Shown: in pieces, positions 16,054 through 24,349 of the stretch
How the letters are laid out: every line of letters begins with the position of its first letter
Position numbering within the stretch: the stretch's first letter is position 1
NCBI GenBank assembly: GCA_947497295.1
Contig: CANMFU010000001.1
Location: 496,001-560,000 of the forward strand
DNA from: an uncultured Roseovarius sp.
GTDB lineage: Bacteria > Pseudomonadota > Alphaproteobacteria > Rhodobacterales > Rhodobacteraceae
Length of the DNA stretch: 64,000 nucleotides
Reading direction: 5' to 3'
Translations under genes and position numbers: made by a program
The notes under the pieces: generated by a model
What the model saw: only the letters and a program-made list of their open reading frames with translations
Told to the model about the DNA's origin: nothing
The model's database searches: none

Positions 16054-18921
16054 TCAGCCTTGCGGTATACGCAGCACCACGTTCTTGCCGCGCTTGATGT
16101 AGCGCAGTTCACTGTCCCCTATGGCGGCGACCTGGCCGCCATCCAAAGCGTCTCCGATGCGCACCTTTTTATAGCGCCCGTTGCCCAGACGCACCAGCGC
16201 ACGGCGACTGGAGGTGCTGCCATAGACACCGATCAGATTGACCTTGCGCAAGTTGATCGCACCGTCGATGGTTGCCTGCTGCGACACCGATGCGCTGGAC
16301 GGGATGCTGGGCTGGAGCCGCTGTGCGGCCGGAACCGGCTGGGCGGCGGCCCTTTTCTGCGTACGCTCAACGGTCTTCTTGAAGTCTCCGGGGCGGCGCA
16401 ACGGCGTCAGCGATGCGGTCACGGCCTGCGCTGTGGCGTTCTCAAAGCTGTCAAGATCCGCCTCTTCCTCGGGGTCGCCAGCGGCTGCCGTCGCCTCGGC
16501 AATGGCGCGGGTCAGGGCGGCGCCGTCAACCAGAGGGGCGCTTGCGGTGGTTTGGGCCGTTTGCAGTGTTGCTGCGGCACTCGCGATGATCTGCGCGGGG
16601 CGCAGTCGCGGGCGCAAAGCAGCGAGCGCAGGGTCCGCAGTGTCTGTTTCAGCGGTACGGGTGGCGTCGTCGGCGCCGGTCGCGGTATTCTGGCCGTCTT
16701 CGCGGGTTTCAGGCTCGGCCTCGGTCGGCTCCGTGGCGCTGCGGGCTACGATGCTGTCGGGGCGCAGGCGCGGGCGGGTGCCGGCTAGTGCCGGATCGCC
16801 GGTAAAGCTGGTGCCAGCCGCCAGATCAGGCTCAGCGGTTTCGGGCGTTGCTGTCACGGTGACGCTTTGCGGCATGTTCTGCGGCGGCGTCATCGGCGGG
16901 CTGCCGGCGAAAACACGAACGCCTTGCGGTGTCAGGACACCGCCAGGCGTGGCGCGGACAAGGCCGCGGTCGTCAAAGTCAAAACGCGTTCCGGCAGGGG
17001 GCGGGTCGACCGGCGTTTCGGGCCGAATATCGCGCGCGTCAGGGATGCGGCGGGGCAGAGCCGCCGGATCGCCCAAGCCCAGACCGGGATCGAGGGACGC
17101 CTCATAGATGTCGGAAAGCGGGGGTGCGCCGCCAACGGGCATGTCCGGCGATGTCGGGGCCATTTGCCAGATACCCGTTGCGGCGTACCGCGCCAGCGCC
17201 TCATCGGGGGCCAGAGGCGACGGGAGGTCAGGCAGGGCGGCCACTTCGGGGCGACCCTGACCATCCGTTGCAGTTTCGGGCAGCGGTGCGATGCCGTTAT
17301 CGTTTGAATCTGGCGTGCCGGTTTCTTGGGGCGCGCTGACGGGATCATCGGCTTCGTTCGTTGCGGGAACATCGGCCAGTTTGATATCATCGCCCCTGCC
17401 AAAGAATCGCGACAGCCCGTCCTCCAGGAAAATCGAGGCCCAGGCCGCGACACCGACCAGGAACAGCAGCAAGATTGCAGTCAGGATCAGCCCCAGAAAA
17501 CGAGGCTTGCCGCGCACCGCGCTTTGGCGGGCGCCAAAGACCGTCATGCGCTGTTTTTCGTCTTCGCGTGTCGGGCGCGCGCTTTTGTTGGGGGCGGGCT
17601 TGCCCTTGCGATCCAAAATTGCGGGTTCGTCCGTTGGCGCATCAGGCGCGCGCGCGGCTTCGGCTGCGTCGCGGTCCAGCCGTTCGGAGGGGTCAGGATG
17701 CAGACTGGCTGCGAGTTCGGCAAGACGGGCCGGGTCGGTCACGTCATCGCTGGCCGGGCTGGGTAGCGGCGGCGCTGTGGTGGTTTTTGTGGTGACGCCT
17801 GCGCCTGATCTGCCGCCACGCGCATCACCCGACAGCGACGGCGTGGGGCCTACCGTGTCGCCGCTGCGCGATGCCCTGATCGAGTTGAACGCCGCCACGG
17901 GCGCGGTCGCAGTCGGTTTCGGCGCGCTGGAGCCCGGTGCGCTTGGCTTTGGTCCGCTGGCGGCGGGCGCAGCGGGCTTTGGCACCGGCGGTTTGGCGTC
18001 TGCCGCCGTGTCGGGCCGGGGCTTGGGCGCAGAAGCGGCGGGCGCTTCTGATTTTTCCGGTGCGCGCGCGGGCTTGTCGGATGTAGGACTGCCAGCCGTG
18101 GCCGTCTTGGGCTTGGGTTGATCGGGGACGGTGTCTTTGGAGACCGCAGGACGCTTCGCGCCCTCGTTGGGAGGGGTGCCCAGTTTATTCTGAGGGGACG
18201 CACCGCTTGGCGAAGGGGTTGGCTCTGAACCGGCGGACGCGGCCGGTTTTGCGGCGGGCGGCACGCTTGCCACAGCCTTGGCGGCGGCGCTGGCGACAGG
18301 AGCGTCGTCTGGAATGTCGGTCGGCGCAGTATCGACGGACGCTGGATTGGCTTTGGGCGTTTCGGGGGCGCGCGGCGGGGGGATTTGCGCGTCACCGGTT
18401 ATGCGAATCGCTTCATTGTCGCGTTCGACCATCGTGCCATGCGGCAAGATGAAAGCGGCGCCGCGGGTTACGCCAAAAAATGGCTCTGCCCGGAACACAT
18501 CGCCATCGGGAATCGCGGCAAAGCTGACCGCGTCGAACCCGTGCTCAGTGGCGAACGCCTCGGCCTCGGCCAGCGTTTCCAGCGCGACGGCCGCGACCTG
18601 AACCACCCCATCTGCGGCAGTCCAATCGTATTCCAGATCCTCGACCGCGTAGGGCGTGGCGCCTTCCAGCGCAGCGCGCACTGACGTATCCTGATCGCCT
18701 CCATCCTGGATAGTCAGGTATTTTATCTGATCGTTCGGAATGACTAGCTTGCAGGTCAGATCGCCTGACAGGCGCGCGGCCTTGTCCAGTAGCGCCTTGA
18801 GCGCTGCGGGCATGTCGTCATCATCAAACGGGACGCTGCCGACGCGGGTCCAGCCGTTACCGGCCCGGTACAAAAGGCTGGCGCCTTCGGCGGAGAGATT
18901 GAGTGCGAAATTCGGTTTCAT
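16054..18921 (-). CDS. Single-pass membrane protein with GspL/PilM-like N-terminus and PilP/GspC-like C-terminus
   Basis: The 955-residue product has four parts. Residues 1-165 resemble the cytoplasmic actin-like domain of GspL/PilM (KLVIPNDQIKYLTI, then RAALEGATPYAVEDLEYDW). Residues 175-470 are a Pro/Ala/Lys low-complexity linker. A hydrophobic span at about 475-497 would cross the inner membrane. The rest is a Pro-rich periplasmic region with repeated LRPRLRP-type motifs, ending in a compact domain (INLRKVNLIGVYG ... RALVRLGNGRYKKVRIGDAL) like the homology region of PilP/GspC. Such pieces normally belong to separate type II secretion or type IV pilus subunits. No other secretion or pilus gene is nearby. 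The domain calls are pattern-based inference. Confidence 0.6.
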   Translation of the reverse strand: MKPNFALNLSAEGASLLYRAGNGWTRVGSVPFDDDDMPAALKALLDKAARLSGDLTCKLVIPNDQIKYLTIQDGGDQDTSVRAALEGATPYAVEDLEYDWTAADGVVQVAAVALETLAEAEAFATEHGFDAVSFAAIPDGDVFRAEPFFGVTRGAAFILPHGTMVERDNEAIRITGDAQIPPPRAPETPKANPASVDTAPTDIPDDAPVASAAAKAVASVPPAAKPAASAGSEPTPSPSGASPQNKLGTPPNEGAKRPAVSKDTVPDQPKPKTATAGSPTSDKPARAPEKSEAPAASAPKPRPDTAADAKPPVPKPAAPAASGPKPSAPGSSAPKPTATAPVAAFNSIRASRSGDTVGPTPSLSGDARGGRSGAGVTTKTTTAPPLPSPASDDVTDPARLAELAASLHPDPSERLDRDAAEAARAPDAPTDEPAILDRKGKPAPNKSARPTREDEKQRMTVFGARQSAVRGKPRFLGLILTAILLLFLVGVAAWASIFLEDGLSRFFGRGDDIKLADVPATNEADDPVSAPQETGTPDSNDNGIAPLPETATDGQGRPEVAALPDLPSPLAPDEALARYAATGIWQMAPTSPDMPVGGAPPLSDIYEASLDPGLGLGDPAALPRRIPDARDIRPETPVDPPPAGTRFDFDDRGLVRATPGGVLTPQGVRVFAGSPPMTPPQNMPQSVTVTATPETAEPDLAAGTSFTGDPALAGTRPRLRPDSIVARSATEPTEAEPETREDGQNTATGADDATRTAETDTADPALAALRPRLRPAQIIASAAATLQTAQTTASAPLVDGAALTRAIAEATAAAGDPEEEADLDSFENATAQAVTASLTPLRRPGDFKKTVERTQKRAAAQPVPAAQRLQPSIPSSASVSQQATIDGAINLRKVNLIGVYGSTSSRRALVRLGNGRYKKVRIGDALDGGQVAAIGDSELRYIKRGKNVVLRIPQG

Positions 18922-19062
18922 CTGACGTCTTTAGCACCCAAATATCTACTGTGGGAGTCGTCGCGGCCCATCGTGCGATTCTATAGCAGGTTCACGCCGA
19001 GGAAAAGAGCATCCCCGCATCTCTGGCGGAGCGGCGCACATGGCGCCGCCCTATGCCTGGAT

Positions 19063-20340
19063 TTACCCGGCAGCTTTCAACGCCTTGTCCAGATCTGCAA
19101 TCAGATCTTCGGCGCACTCGATTCCGATCGAGATCCGTACCACTTCGGGGCCAGATCCGGACGCGGTCTGTTGCTCGGGCGTCAGTTGCCGGTGCGTGGT
19201 GGAGGCCGGGTGAATGACCAGTGATCTTGTATCGCCCAGATTGGCAACATGGCTGAACAGTTCGAGATTTTCGACAAATTTGACGCAGGAATCATAGCCG
19301 CCCTTGAGCGACACGGTGAACAGGCCGCTGGCCCCCTTGGGGCAGACCTGCGCCATCCGCGCGTTGTAGGGCGACGACGCCAGACCCGCGTAGGTCACTG
19401 TCGAGACGGCATCATGCCCCTCCAGCCATTCCGCGATCTTCTGCGCGTTTGTGCAGTGCCGCTCCATCCGCAAGGAAAGTGTTTCGATCCCCATAAGCGT
19501 ATAATGCGCTGCCTGCGGATTCAGCGTCATGCCCAGATCGCGCAGACCGATGGCAATGCCGTGGAAGGTGAAGGCCAGCGGGCCGAATGTCTCCTGAAAT
19601 TTCATGCCGTGATAGGCCGGTTCGGGCTGTGACAGAGAGGGAAACTTGTCAGAGGCGGACCAGTCGAATTTGCCCGAATCGACCACGGCGCCGCCGGTGA
19701 CCGTGCCGTTGCCGGTCAGGTATTTGGTCATCGAATGCACGACCAGCGTCGCGCCATGCTCGATCGGGCGGCACAGATAGGGCGTGGCTGTGGTGTTGTC
19801 GACGATCAGCGGGATGCCGGCCTTGTCTGTGACATCTGCGATGGCGCGCAGATCGGCGATATGCCCACCGGGGTTGGCGATGGATTCGCAGAACACGGCG
19901 CGGGTTTTGTCGTCGATTGCCGCGTCAATCGCGTCCATGTCGTCGATATCGACAAATTTCGCGGACCAGCCAAAGCGCTTGATCGTCTGGCTGAACTGCG
20001 TGATCGAACCGCCATAGAGCCGCGTCGAGACGACGACGTTCAGGCCCGGACCCATCAGCGGAAACAGCGCCATGATCTGCGCCGCGTGACCGGACGAGCA
20101 GCAAACGCCGCCAGCGCCCCCTTCCAGCGCCGCAACGCGTTCCTGTAGTGCGGCAACGGTCGGATTGGTCAGGCGCGAATAGATGTAGCCGACCTCCTGT
20201 AGGTTGAACAGCTTTGCCGCATGTTCGGCATCGCGAAAGCAATAGGCGGTGGTCTGATAGATCGGGATCTGTCGCGCGCCGGTGGCCGGATCAGGCCTGG
20301 CGCCCGCGTGAACCTGCAATGTGTCAAAACCAAGTGTCAT
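19063..20340 (-). CDS. metY: O-acetylhomoserine sulfhydrylase (MetY-type, PLP)
   Basis: This 425-residue Cys/Met-metabolism PLP enzyme converts O-acetylhomoserine and sulfide to homocysteine; many homologues are called bifunctional with cysteine synthase. The opening MTLGFDTLQVHAGARPDPATGARQ, the PLP-binding lysine region VVHSMTKYLTGNGTVTGG and the LVIHPASTTHRQL segment near the C-terminus are diagnostic of the MetY branch. The ORF track adds 21 upstream codons; AAAGGA precedes the ATG at 20340, which gives the expected N-terminus. It appears monocistronic. No SAM riboswitch is evident in the short upstream region. Confidence 0.92.
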   Translation of the reverse strand: MTLGFDTLQVHAGARPDPATGARQIPIYQTTAYCFRDAEHAAKLFNLQEVGYIYSRLTNPTVAALQERVAALEGGAGGVCCSSGHAAQIMALFPLMGPGLNVVVSTRLYGGSITQFSQTIKRFGWSAKFVDIDDMDAIDAAIDDKTRAVFCESIANPGGHIADLRAIADVTDKAGIPLIVDNTTATPYLCRPIEHGATLVVHSMTKYLTGNGTVTGGAVVDSGKFDWSASDKFPSLSQPEPAYHGMKFQETFGPLAFTFHGIAIGLRDLGMTLNPQAAHYTLMGIETLSLRMERHCTNAQKIAEWLEGHDAVSTVTYAGLASSPYNARMAQVCPKGASGLFTVSLKGGYDSCVKFVENLELFSHVANLGDTRSLVIHPASTTHRQLTPEQQTASGSGPEVVRISIGIECAEDLIADLDKALKAAG

Positions 20341-20453
20341 GGGCTGTCCTTTCGGGGAAATGCGTTTGCGCGGATTTGTAGGGGATGGCGCGCATTTGGG
20401 CAACGATCATGCGGTGCAGGATGATTATGAGGCGCAGGGCGGCAGGGCAAATG

Positions 20454-20801
20454 TCATGGATCCCGCCGAAAGACGCCCCGCAAACTGGGTGCGGTGCCGG
20501 TGGAAAGAAAGAAGAGGCTGGCGAAAATCCGTCCGAGAGCACCCCAGACGCCGATGCAGCCGCTTTCGGACGCGGTTTCGGGTTGGGGTAGGGCCGCCAG
20601 AAACGTCGCGGCTTCTTTAACGTGCGGCTGGCGCACCATGATCGGGACGCCTCCCAGCGCCACACCAAGGTGAGGGAAGGTGTTCAACATGTGATAGCCC
20701 GGCACGAATACGTCGAAGCCTGCGCCTTCGAGCGCGGTGATGGTCACGCTGGCATCCATGGCCGATCCGGCATGTGCGATGATCGTCAGCGGTCCTTGCA
20801 T
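20454..20801 (-). CDS. Small DUF2007-like putative signal-transducing protein
   Basis: This 115-residue protein begins with a short alpha/beta unit (TIIAHAGSAMDASVTITALEGAGFDVFV ... GVPIMVRQPHVKEAATFLAAL) resembling the DUF2007 'signal transducing' fold, which looks like a ferredoxin-like or PII-like domain. A hydrophobic helix (WGALGRIFASLFFLSTG) near the C-terminus suggests membrane association. It starts 3 nt after the stop of the glycosyltransferase-like gene and is probably co-transcribed with it. No specific function can be given. Confidence 0.6.
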   Translation of the reverse strand: MQGPLTIIAHAGSAMDASVTITALEGAGFDVFVPGYHMLNTFPHLGVALGGVPIMVRQPHVKEAATFLAALPQPETASESGCIGVWGALGRIFASLFFLSTGTAPSLRGVFRRDP

Positions 20802-20804
20802 GCC

Positions 20805-21809
20805 CTACCGCATCCAGAACCCGTTACGCTTGATCGTGTTGCGGATTGCCTGTTCGCGCCTTGGCAGATCGTTTTGATCGAACAGCGCGCGCACCTTCAT
20901 GCCGCGCCCCTGATAGACCATGCGCTTGATCGGTTCATATTCCTTCAGCACCTTTTTCACACGGTTATGCGCGGTGACATGGTGCAGCACCTCCATCACA
21001 TGATCGCCCTCGCGCGCATAGAGCAGTGGCAAAAGGCGATAATGACAGCTGACATCGCCATCCAGATAGCCCTGCGGCAGCGCATCGCGCCCGCCGCCTA
21101 GCGAATGGATCACCAGCGGCAGTGCGACCTGATCCAGCCATGGATCCATCTCCTGGCAAATCAGCTCGGCAGGGGGATCGTCGCGGATCGCCAATGCGTA
21201 GTCGAGAAACCGCTGAGCGAATATCTGCGGGCAATCGTAGTAGAAAAATCCGGCGTTGAAATAGAGGTAGCGTTTCCAGAACTCATCTGGCTGGGACAGA
21301 TCCAGCGAGCTGTCATAATCCAGCCCAAATTTGTCATAGAGCGATTTCCAGATCGCGCCGTAGCCCGGCCCGTAGAGCTCCGGCTTTGGCCACGTTCCCT
21401 CGCGGCGCAACGACGCGCTGGGCCGGGCAAAATCGAACGGCACAGCCGCCAGATCGCCGGTGATCAGCGTGTCGGTATCGAAGAACACGAACGGCTCGCC
21501 TTGGGGCAGGGCGGCCAGCGCCTCGATCTTGTTGCCAAAAGGATAGCTCTGACCGAAATGCTGGCTGTCAAACGGCAGGATTTCGGCGCCCAGCTCCTCC
21601 AGCAGATCAAGCGTTTGGGGGCCGCGTATGCGCGGATCGGCATGCCACAGGGGGCCGGGTTGCGGTTCGGCCACGAACAGACGACCGGCAAAATCGGGGC
21701 TGTAGTTGCGCAAAGACAGGCAAAACAGAAGTGCTTCGTATTGCAGGCGCCCGCCCTGTCCGACGATCATCACGTTGAAATCGGGGCTGGGGGTCGGCTG
21801 GCTTGCCAT
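20805..21809 (-). CDS. Putative GT-A fold glycosyltransferase
   Basis: This 334-residue soluble protein starts with a Rossmann-like strand (NVMIVGQGGRLQYEALLFCLSL) and contains a DxD-type motif in PFVFFDTDTLITG, as expected for a metal-dependent sugar-nucleotide transferase. A later acidic segment (CQEMDPWLDQVALPLVIHSLGGG) resembles donor/acceptor-site regions of family 8-like enzymes. I cannot assign a sugar or acceptor. It lies downstream of tRNA-Tyr on the same strand and is tightly followed by the DUF2007-like gene. Confidence 0.6.
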   Translation of the reverse strand: MASQPTPSPDFNVMIVGQGGRLQYEALLFCLSLRNYSPDFAGRLFVAEPQPGPLWHADPRIRGPQTLDLLEELGAEILPFDSQHFGQSYPFGNKIEALAALPQGEPFVFFDTDTLITGDLAAVPFDFARPSASLRREGTWPKPELYGPGYGAIWKSLYDKFGLDYDSSLDLSQPDEFWKRYLYFNAGFFYYDCPQIFAQRFLDYALAIRDDPPAELICQEMDPWLDQVALPLVIHSLGGGRDALPQGYLDGDVSCHYRLLPLLYAREGDHVMEVLHHVTAHNRVKKVLKEYEPIKRMVYQGRGMKVRALFDQNDLPRREQAIRNTIKRNGFWMR

Positions 21810-21908
21810 GTCATTCCTGCTCTGACGGTTTTTCGCGCTATTATAGATCGCGTAACGCCCCGGCAGAAGGGCAATGTACCACAGACAACAAAGTCTAAAG
21901 AGCTGAAA

Positions 21909-21992
21909 TGGTGGGCGACCCAGGAATCGAACCTGGCGTGCGTCTCCGCGAGGGAGTTACAGTCCCCTGCCACACCTTGCGGCCTGTCGCCC
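21909..21992 (-). tRNA. tRNA-Tyr (anticodon GTA)
   Basis: Reading the minus strand, an 84-nt class II tRNA folds with acceptor stem GGGCGAC/GTCGCCC, discriminator A and an encoded CCA. The anticodon loop contains ACTGTAACT, giving anticodon GUA. A long variable arm (CTCGCGGAGACGCACG region) and the T-loop GGTTCGATTCC are present. It decodes UAC/UAU. It stands between rlmB (divergent) and the glycosyltransferase-like gene. Confidence 0.96.
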
Positions 21993-22031
21993 ACTGCGCC
22001 AGGGCAAATGATCGCCCCGCGTGGGCCGCTG

Positions 22032-22058
22032 ATTACTAGCGCACCCGGCAAGCGTCAA
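22032..22058 (-). promoter_or_regulatory. Probable tRNA-Tyr promoter
   Basis: On the minus strand, TTGACG (complement of 22053-22058) and AGTAAT (complement of 22032-22037) are separated by 15 nt, about 40 nt before the tRNA 5' end. The spacer is slightly short, so the exact -10 is uncertain. Confidence 0.45.
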
Positions 22059-22145
22059 CCGCTAAAATCGCTTTGGGAAATTGGCTTGCGCGCGGGCGGC
22101 TTGCGGCGCATCTTGCGCAATCTGACATACCGGGGGTTGCGCGCC

Positions 22146-22928
22146 ATGAAGAAACCGAAATGGGTGGTCGAAAAGGAACAGGCCAAGAAGGTGGCAGATG
22201 CCGAAACTGTCTGGCTGTTCGGGCTTCACGCGGTGCGCGATGCGTTGTTGAACCCGGCGCGCGAAAAACTGCGCCTGATCGTCACGCTGAACGCACAGAA
22301 CAAACTGGCCGACGCCATCACGGCATCCGGTATGACCCCCGAGGAGGCCGATCCACGTAAGTTTACCGCGCCGCTTGATCCGGGATCGGTGCATCAGGGC
22401 GCGGCTCTGGAGGTCAAGCCGCTGGACTGGGGCGATCTGGAAACGCTGGCCTTGGGCGACGGCACGCGCCCGCCACGCATTATTTTGTTGGACCGTGTGA
22501 CCGATCCGCATAACGTGGGTGCGATCCTGCGCTCGGCCGAGGTGTTCGGCGCCTGCGCCGTCATCGCTCCGCGCCACCATGCCGCGCCCGAAACCGGCGC
22601 ATTGGCCAAGACTGCCAGCGGTGCGTTGGAGCGGCAGCCTTACAAACAGGTGCGCAATCTGTCGGACGCGATCAAGCAATTGCAGAAGATGGGCTATCTG
22701 GTGCTGGGTCTTGACGGCGACGCAGACCAGACGATCGAGCAGGTGCTGGATGGCCGCCGCGATCGCCCCGTGGCGCTGGTGCTGGGTGCAGAGGGCCCGG
22801 GTCTTCGGCAGAAGACGCGCGAAACCTGCGACATATTGGCGAAAATCGCATATTTCGGTCCATTTGGATCGCTTAACGTCTCAAATGCGGCGGCGGTCGC
22901 CCTATATGCGTCTCAGGCGCCGGACTGA
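22146..22928 (+). CDS. rlmB: 23S rRNA 2'-O-methyltransferase RlmB-like (SpoU/TrmH family)
   Basis: This 260-residue SPOUT methyltransferase has an N-terminal substrate-binding domain beginning VWLFGLHAVRDALLNP and the C-terminal knotted SAM domain. SpoU motifs 1-3 are LDRVTDPHNVGAILRSAEVFG, LGAEGPGL and GSLNVSNAAAVALY. RlmB methylates the ribose of a guanosine in the peptidyl-transferase loop of 23S rRNA. The long ORF-track entry starting at 21105 includes antisense and tRNA sequence; the gene itself starts at the ATG of MKKPKWVVE. Confidence 0.9.
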   Translation: MKKPKWVVEKEQAKKVADAETVWLFGLHAVRDALLNPAREKLRLIVTLNAQNKLADAITASGMTPEEADPRKFTAPLDPGSVHQGAALEVKPLDWGDLETLALGDGTRPPRIILLDRVTDPHNVGAILRSAEVFGACAVIAPRHHAAPETGALAKTASGALERQPYKQVRNLSDAIKQLQKMGYLVLGLDGDADQTIEQVLDGRRDRPVALVLGAEGPGLRQKTRETCDILAKIAYFGPFGSLNVSNAAAVALYASQAPD

Positions 22929-22953
22929 TCGGCGCGGCGACACCGGGAGCCTG

Positions 22954-23328
22954 ATGCAAAAGATCGCTACATGCTGCTATTGCGGAACGCGCGCTGCGCT
23001 TGTGCTGCGCGGCGAAGGGCGGCACGAGCTGTCTTGCGCCGCCTGCGGCGCGCCGCTGCACGAGATGAAGGCGATTCCGCAGCCGCGACATGACAACGCC
23101 GCCCGAACATCCCTCACCGGTCAAAGGACGGGCCGCCGAGGGCCGATGAAATCAAACCGGGCCAAAGCGAAATCGGCCGGACCGGCGGCGAAACCACAGA
23201 GCCGCCGCCGCGCCCCGGTTTATGACGATGACGATTACGATGACCGCCGCAGGCCACGCCGCCGCAACCGCCTGTTACGCAAGGCGCTGGAGGAAATCTG
23301 GGACGTGGTCGACGATATTTTCGACTGA
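22954..23328 (+). CDS. Small zinc-ribbon protein with charged C-terminal tail
   Basis: This 124-residue protein has an N-terminal zinc ribbon with CCYCG and CAACG (C-x2-C ... C-x2-C) within the first 35 residues. The tail is strongly charged: basic and Ala/Pro/Arg rich, then YDDDDYDDRRRPRRRNR and a final amphipathic helix (RKALEEIWDVVDDIF). GGGAG precedes the ATG, and the gene follows rlmB by 25 nt, suggesting co-transcription. It may bind nucleic acid or ribosomes, but this is inference from charge and zinc motif only. Confidence 0.75.
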   Translation: MQKIATCCYCGTRAALVLRGEGRHELSCAACGAPLHEMKAIPQPRHDNAARTSLTGQRTGRRGPMKSNRAKAKSAGPAAKPQSRRRAPVYDDDDYDDRRRPRRRNRLLRKALEEIWDVVDDIFD

Positions 23329-23404
23329 TCAAGCCACGCGCGGCTCACAATGTGATCACAGGTGTATTACCGCCCTTTTAATTCGAAAATCGGATCTTAA
23401 TTTA

Positions 23405-23500
23405 TGTAGCAGAGGCGCCGATGCGGAACGTCGGTGCCCGTTTTCACTGTCCCTCGTTCCGTGACTGGCGCCCAAGATCGATGATCTTGGGCGTTTTTTT
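23405..23500 (+). ncRNA. Candidate structured RNA (sRNA or leader) ending in a terminator
   Basis: An 8-bp stem (GGCGCCGA with TCGGTGCC) encloses a loop containing CGGAACG, which is exactly complementary to CGTTCCG 25 nt downstream (23455-23461), so a pseudoknot or switch is possible. A strong rho-independent terminator follows. The segment could be an independent small RNA, or a terminated leader of the CoA-binding gene at 23571. I do not recognise a known family. Confidence 0.35.
23469..23500 (+). terminator. Strong rho-independent terminator
   Basis: A perfect 11-bp stem (CGCCCAAGATC / GATCTTGGGCG) with a 3-nt loop is followed by seven T residues. It lies 141 nt after the zinc-ribbon gene and 70 nt before the CoA-binding gene. 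Confidence 0.93.
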
Positions 23501-23570
23501 GTTCGTGTGAGTGAAGAACGTCAAACAAGGCGGCTTGCACCCGGCACATATCCGCAGGATGGTCGTTTTC

Positions 23571-23987
23571 ATGACAGCAGATTCTCAAATCAAAGACATC
23601 CTCAGCCGGACACGCCGGATCGCTCTGGTTGGCGCGTCGGCCAATCCATCGCGCCCCAGCCATGAGGTGATGCATTTCCTGTTGCGTGCAGGCTACGAGG
23701 TCGTGCCGGTCAATCCCGGCCTTGCCGGTCAGACCTTGCTTGGCCAGCCAGTGGTGGCACGGCTGAGCGATATAGATGAGGATATCGACATGATCGATAT
23801 CTTTCGCCAATCGCAACATGTTCCCGCCATCGTGGACGAGGCGCTGGCGCATTGTCCCGAACTGGGCGTGATCTGGATGCAGATCGGCGTCGTGCACGAA
23901 GATGCCGCGGAAGCAGCCCGCGCACGCGGCGTCGATGTGGTTATGAACCGGTGTCCCAAGATTGAATATCCACGTCTCATGACCTGA
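23571..23987 (+). CDS. CoA-binding domain protein (YccU-like)
   Basis: This 138-residue protein is a single Rossmann-type CoA-binding domain: RIALVGASANPSRPSHEVMHFLL, then GYEVVPVNPGLAG, DIDMIDIFRQSQHVPAIVDEAL and the closing VVMNRCPKIEY. The family is widespread in bacteria and resembles the N-terminal part of succinyl-CoA synthetase alpha; its role is unknown. Two ATGs four codons apart are possible (23559, 23571), and an upstream frame is also open; I chose 23571 because AGGAT lies at about 10 nt. It follows the strong terminator at 23500. Confidence 0.87.
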   Translation: MTADSQIKDILSRTRRIALVGASANPSRPSHEVMHFLLRAGYEVVPVNPGLAGQTLLGQPVVARLSDIDEDIDMIDIFRQSQHVPAIVDEALAHCPELGVIWMQIGVVHEDAAEAARARGVDVVMNRCPKIEYPRLMT

Positions 23988-24039
23988 ATGTGCCGCACGC
24001 TACAGCAGAAAAACCCAAGCTTTTTCTTCGACTGTGGGC

Positions 24040-24330
24040 TCAGCCAGCGTGAAAATCGGCGGCGATGCGCAATTCGCGCATCGGGCGCACATGCGCGGTG
24101 CAGGCCGCGTAAGTGGGGTGCGCCTTGAATGCGGCCAGCGCGTCTTCATCCGCGAATTCGGCATAGACCACCAGATCGGGTGCATCTGCGCTGATGGTGT
24201 CGGTTTGCAGATTACGACCCACCTCGAAATGATCGGCGTAAGGGATCGTGGCGAGCATCATCAGGCCCTCGCGGACCGCGTCCACAGATTGGCCTTCGGC
24301 GGCCGAGAAAAAAACGATGTGACGGATCAT
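24040..24330 (-). CDS. Dabb (stress-responsive A/B barrel) family protein
   Basis: The 96-residue protein matches the dimeric alpha/beta barrel (Dabb) fold: MIRHIVFFSA at the N-terminus, then DHFEVGRNLQTD and DLVVYAEFADEDALAAFKAHPTY. These small proteins are of general or unknown function, sometimes stress-induced. AGAGGGC precedes the ATG at 24330; the track's longer form adds 17 codons that lack a good ribosome site. It lies 19 nt after hisE on the same strand and may be the last gene of the his transcript. Confidence 0.83.
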   Translation of the reverse strand: MIRHIVFFSAAEGQSVDAVREGLMMLATIPYADHFEVGRNLQTDTISADAPDLVVYAEFADEDALAAFKAHPTYAACTAHVRPMRELRIAADFHAG

Positions 24331-24349
24331 GCCTGCCCTCTTTTTCAAG

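Noticed and set aside
15986-16096. 36-codon ORF starting at MPTDHS
   Set aside because: Overlaps the end of the opposing 955-residue gene, has no ribosome site and no motif.
23351-23360. TGTGATCACA palindrome as a CRP/FNR site
   Set aside because: It lacks the 6-nt spacer of a CRP site and is only 10 bp, so chance is likely.
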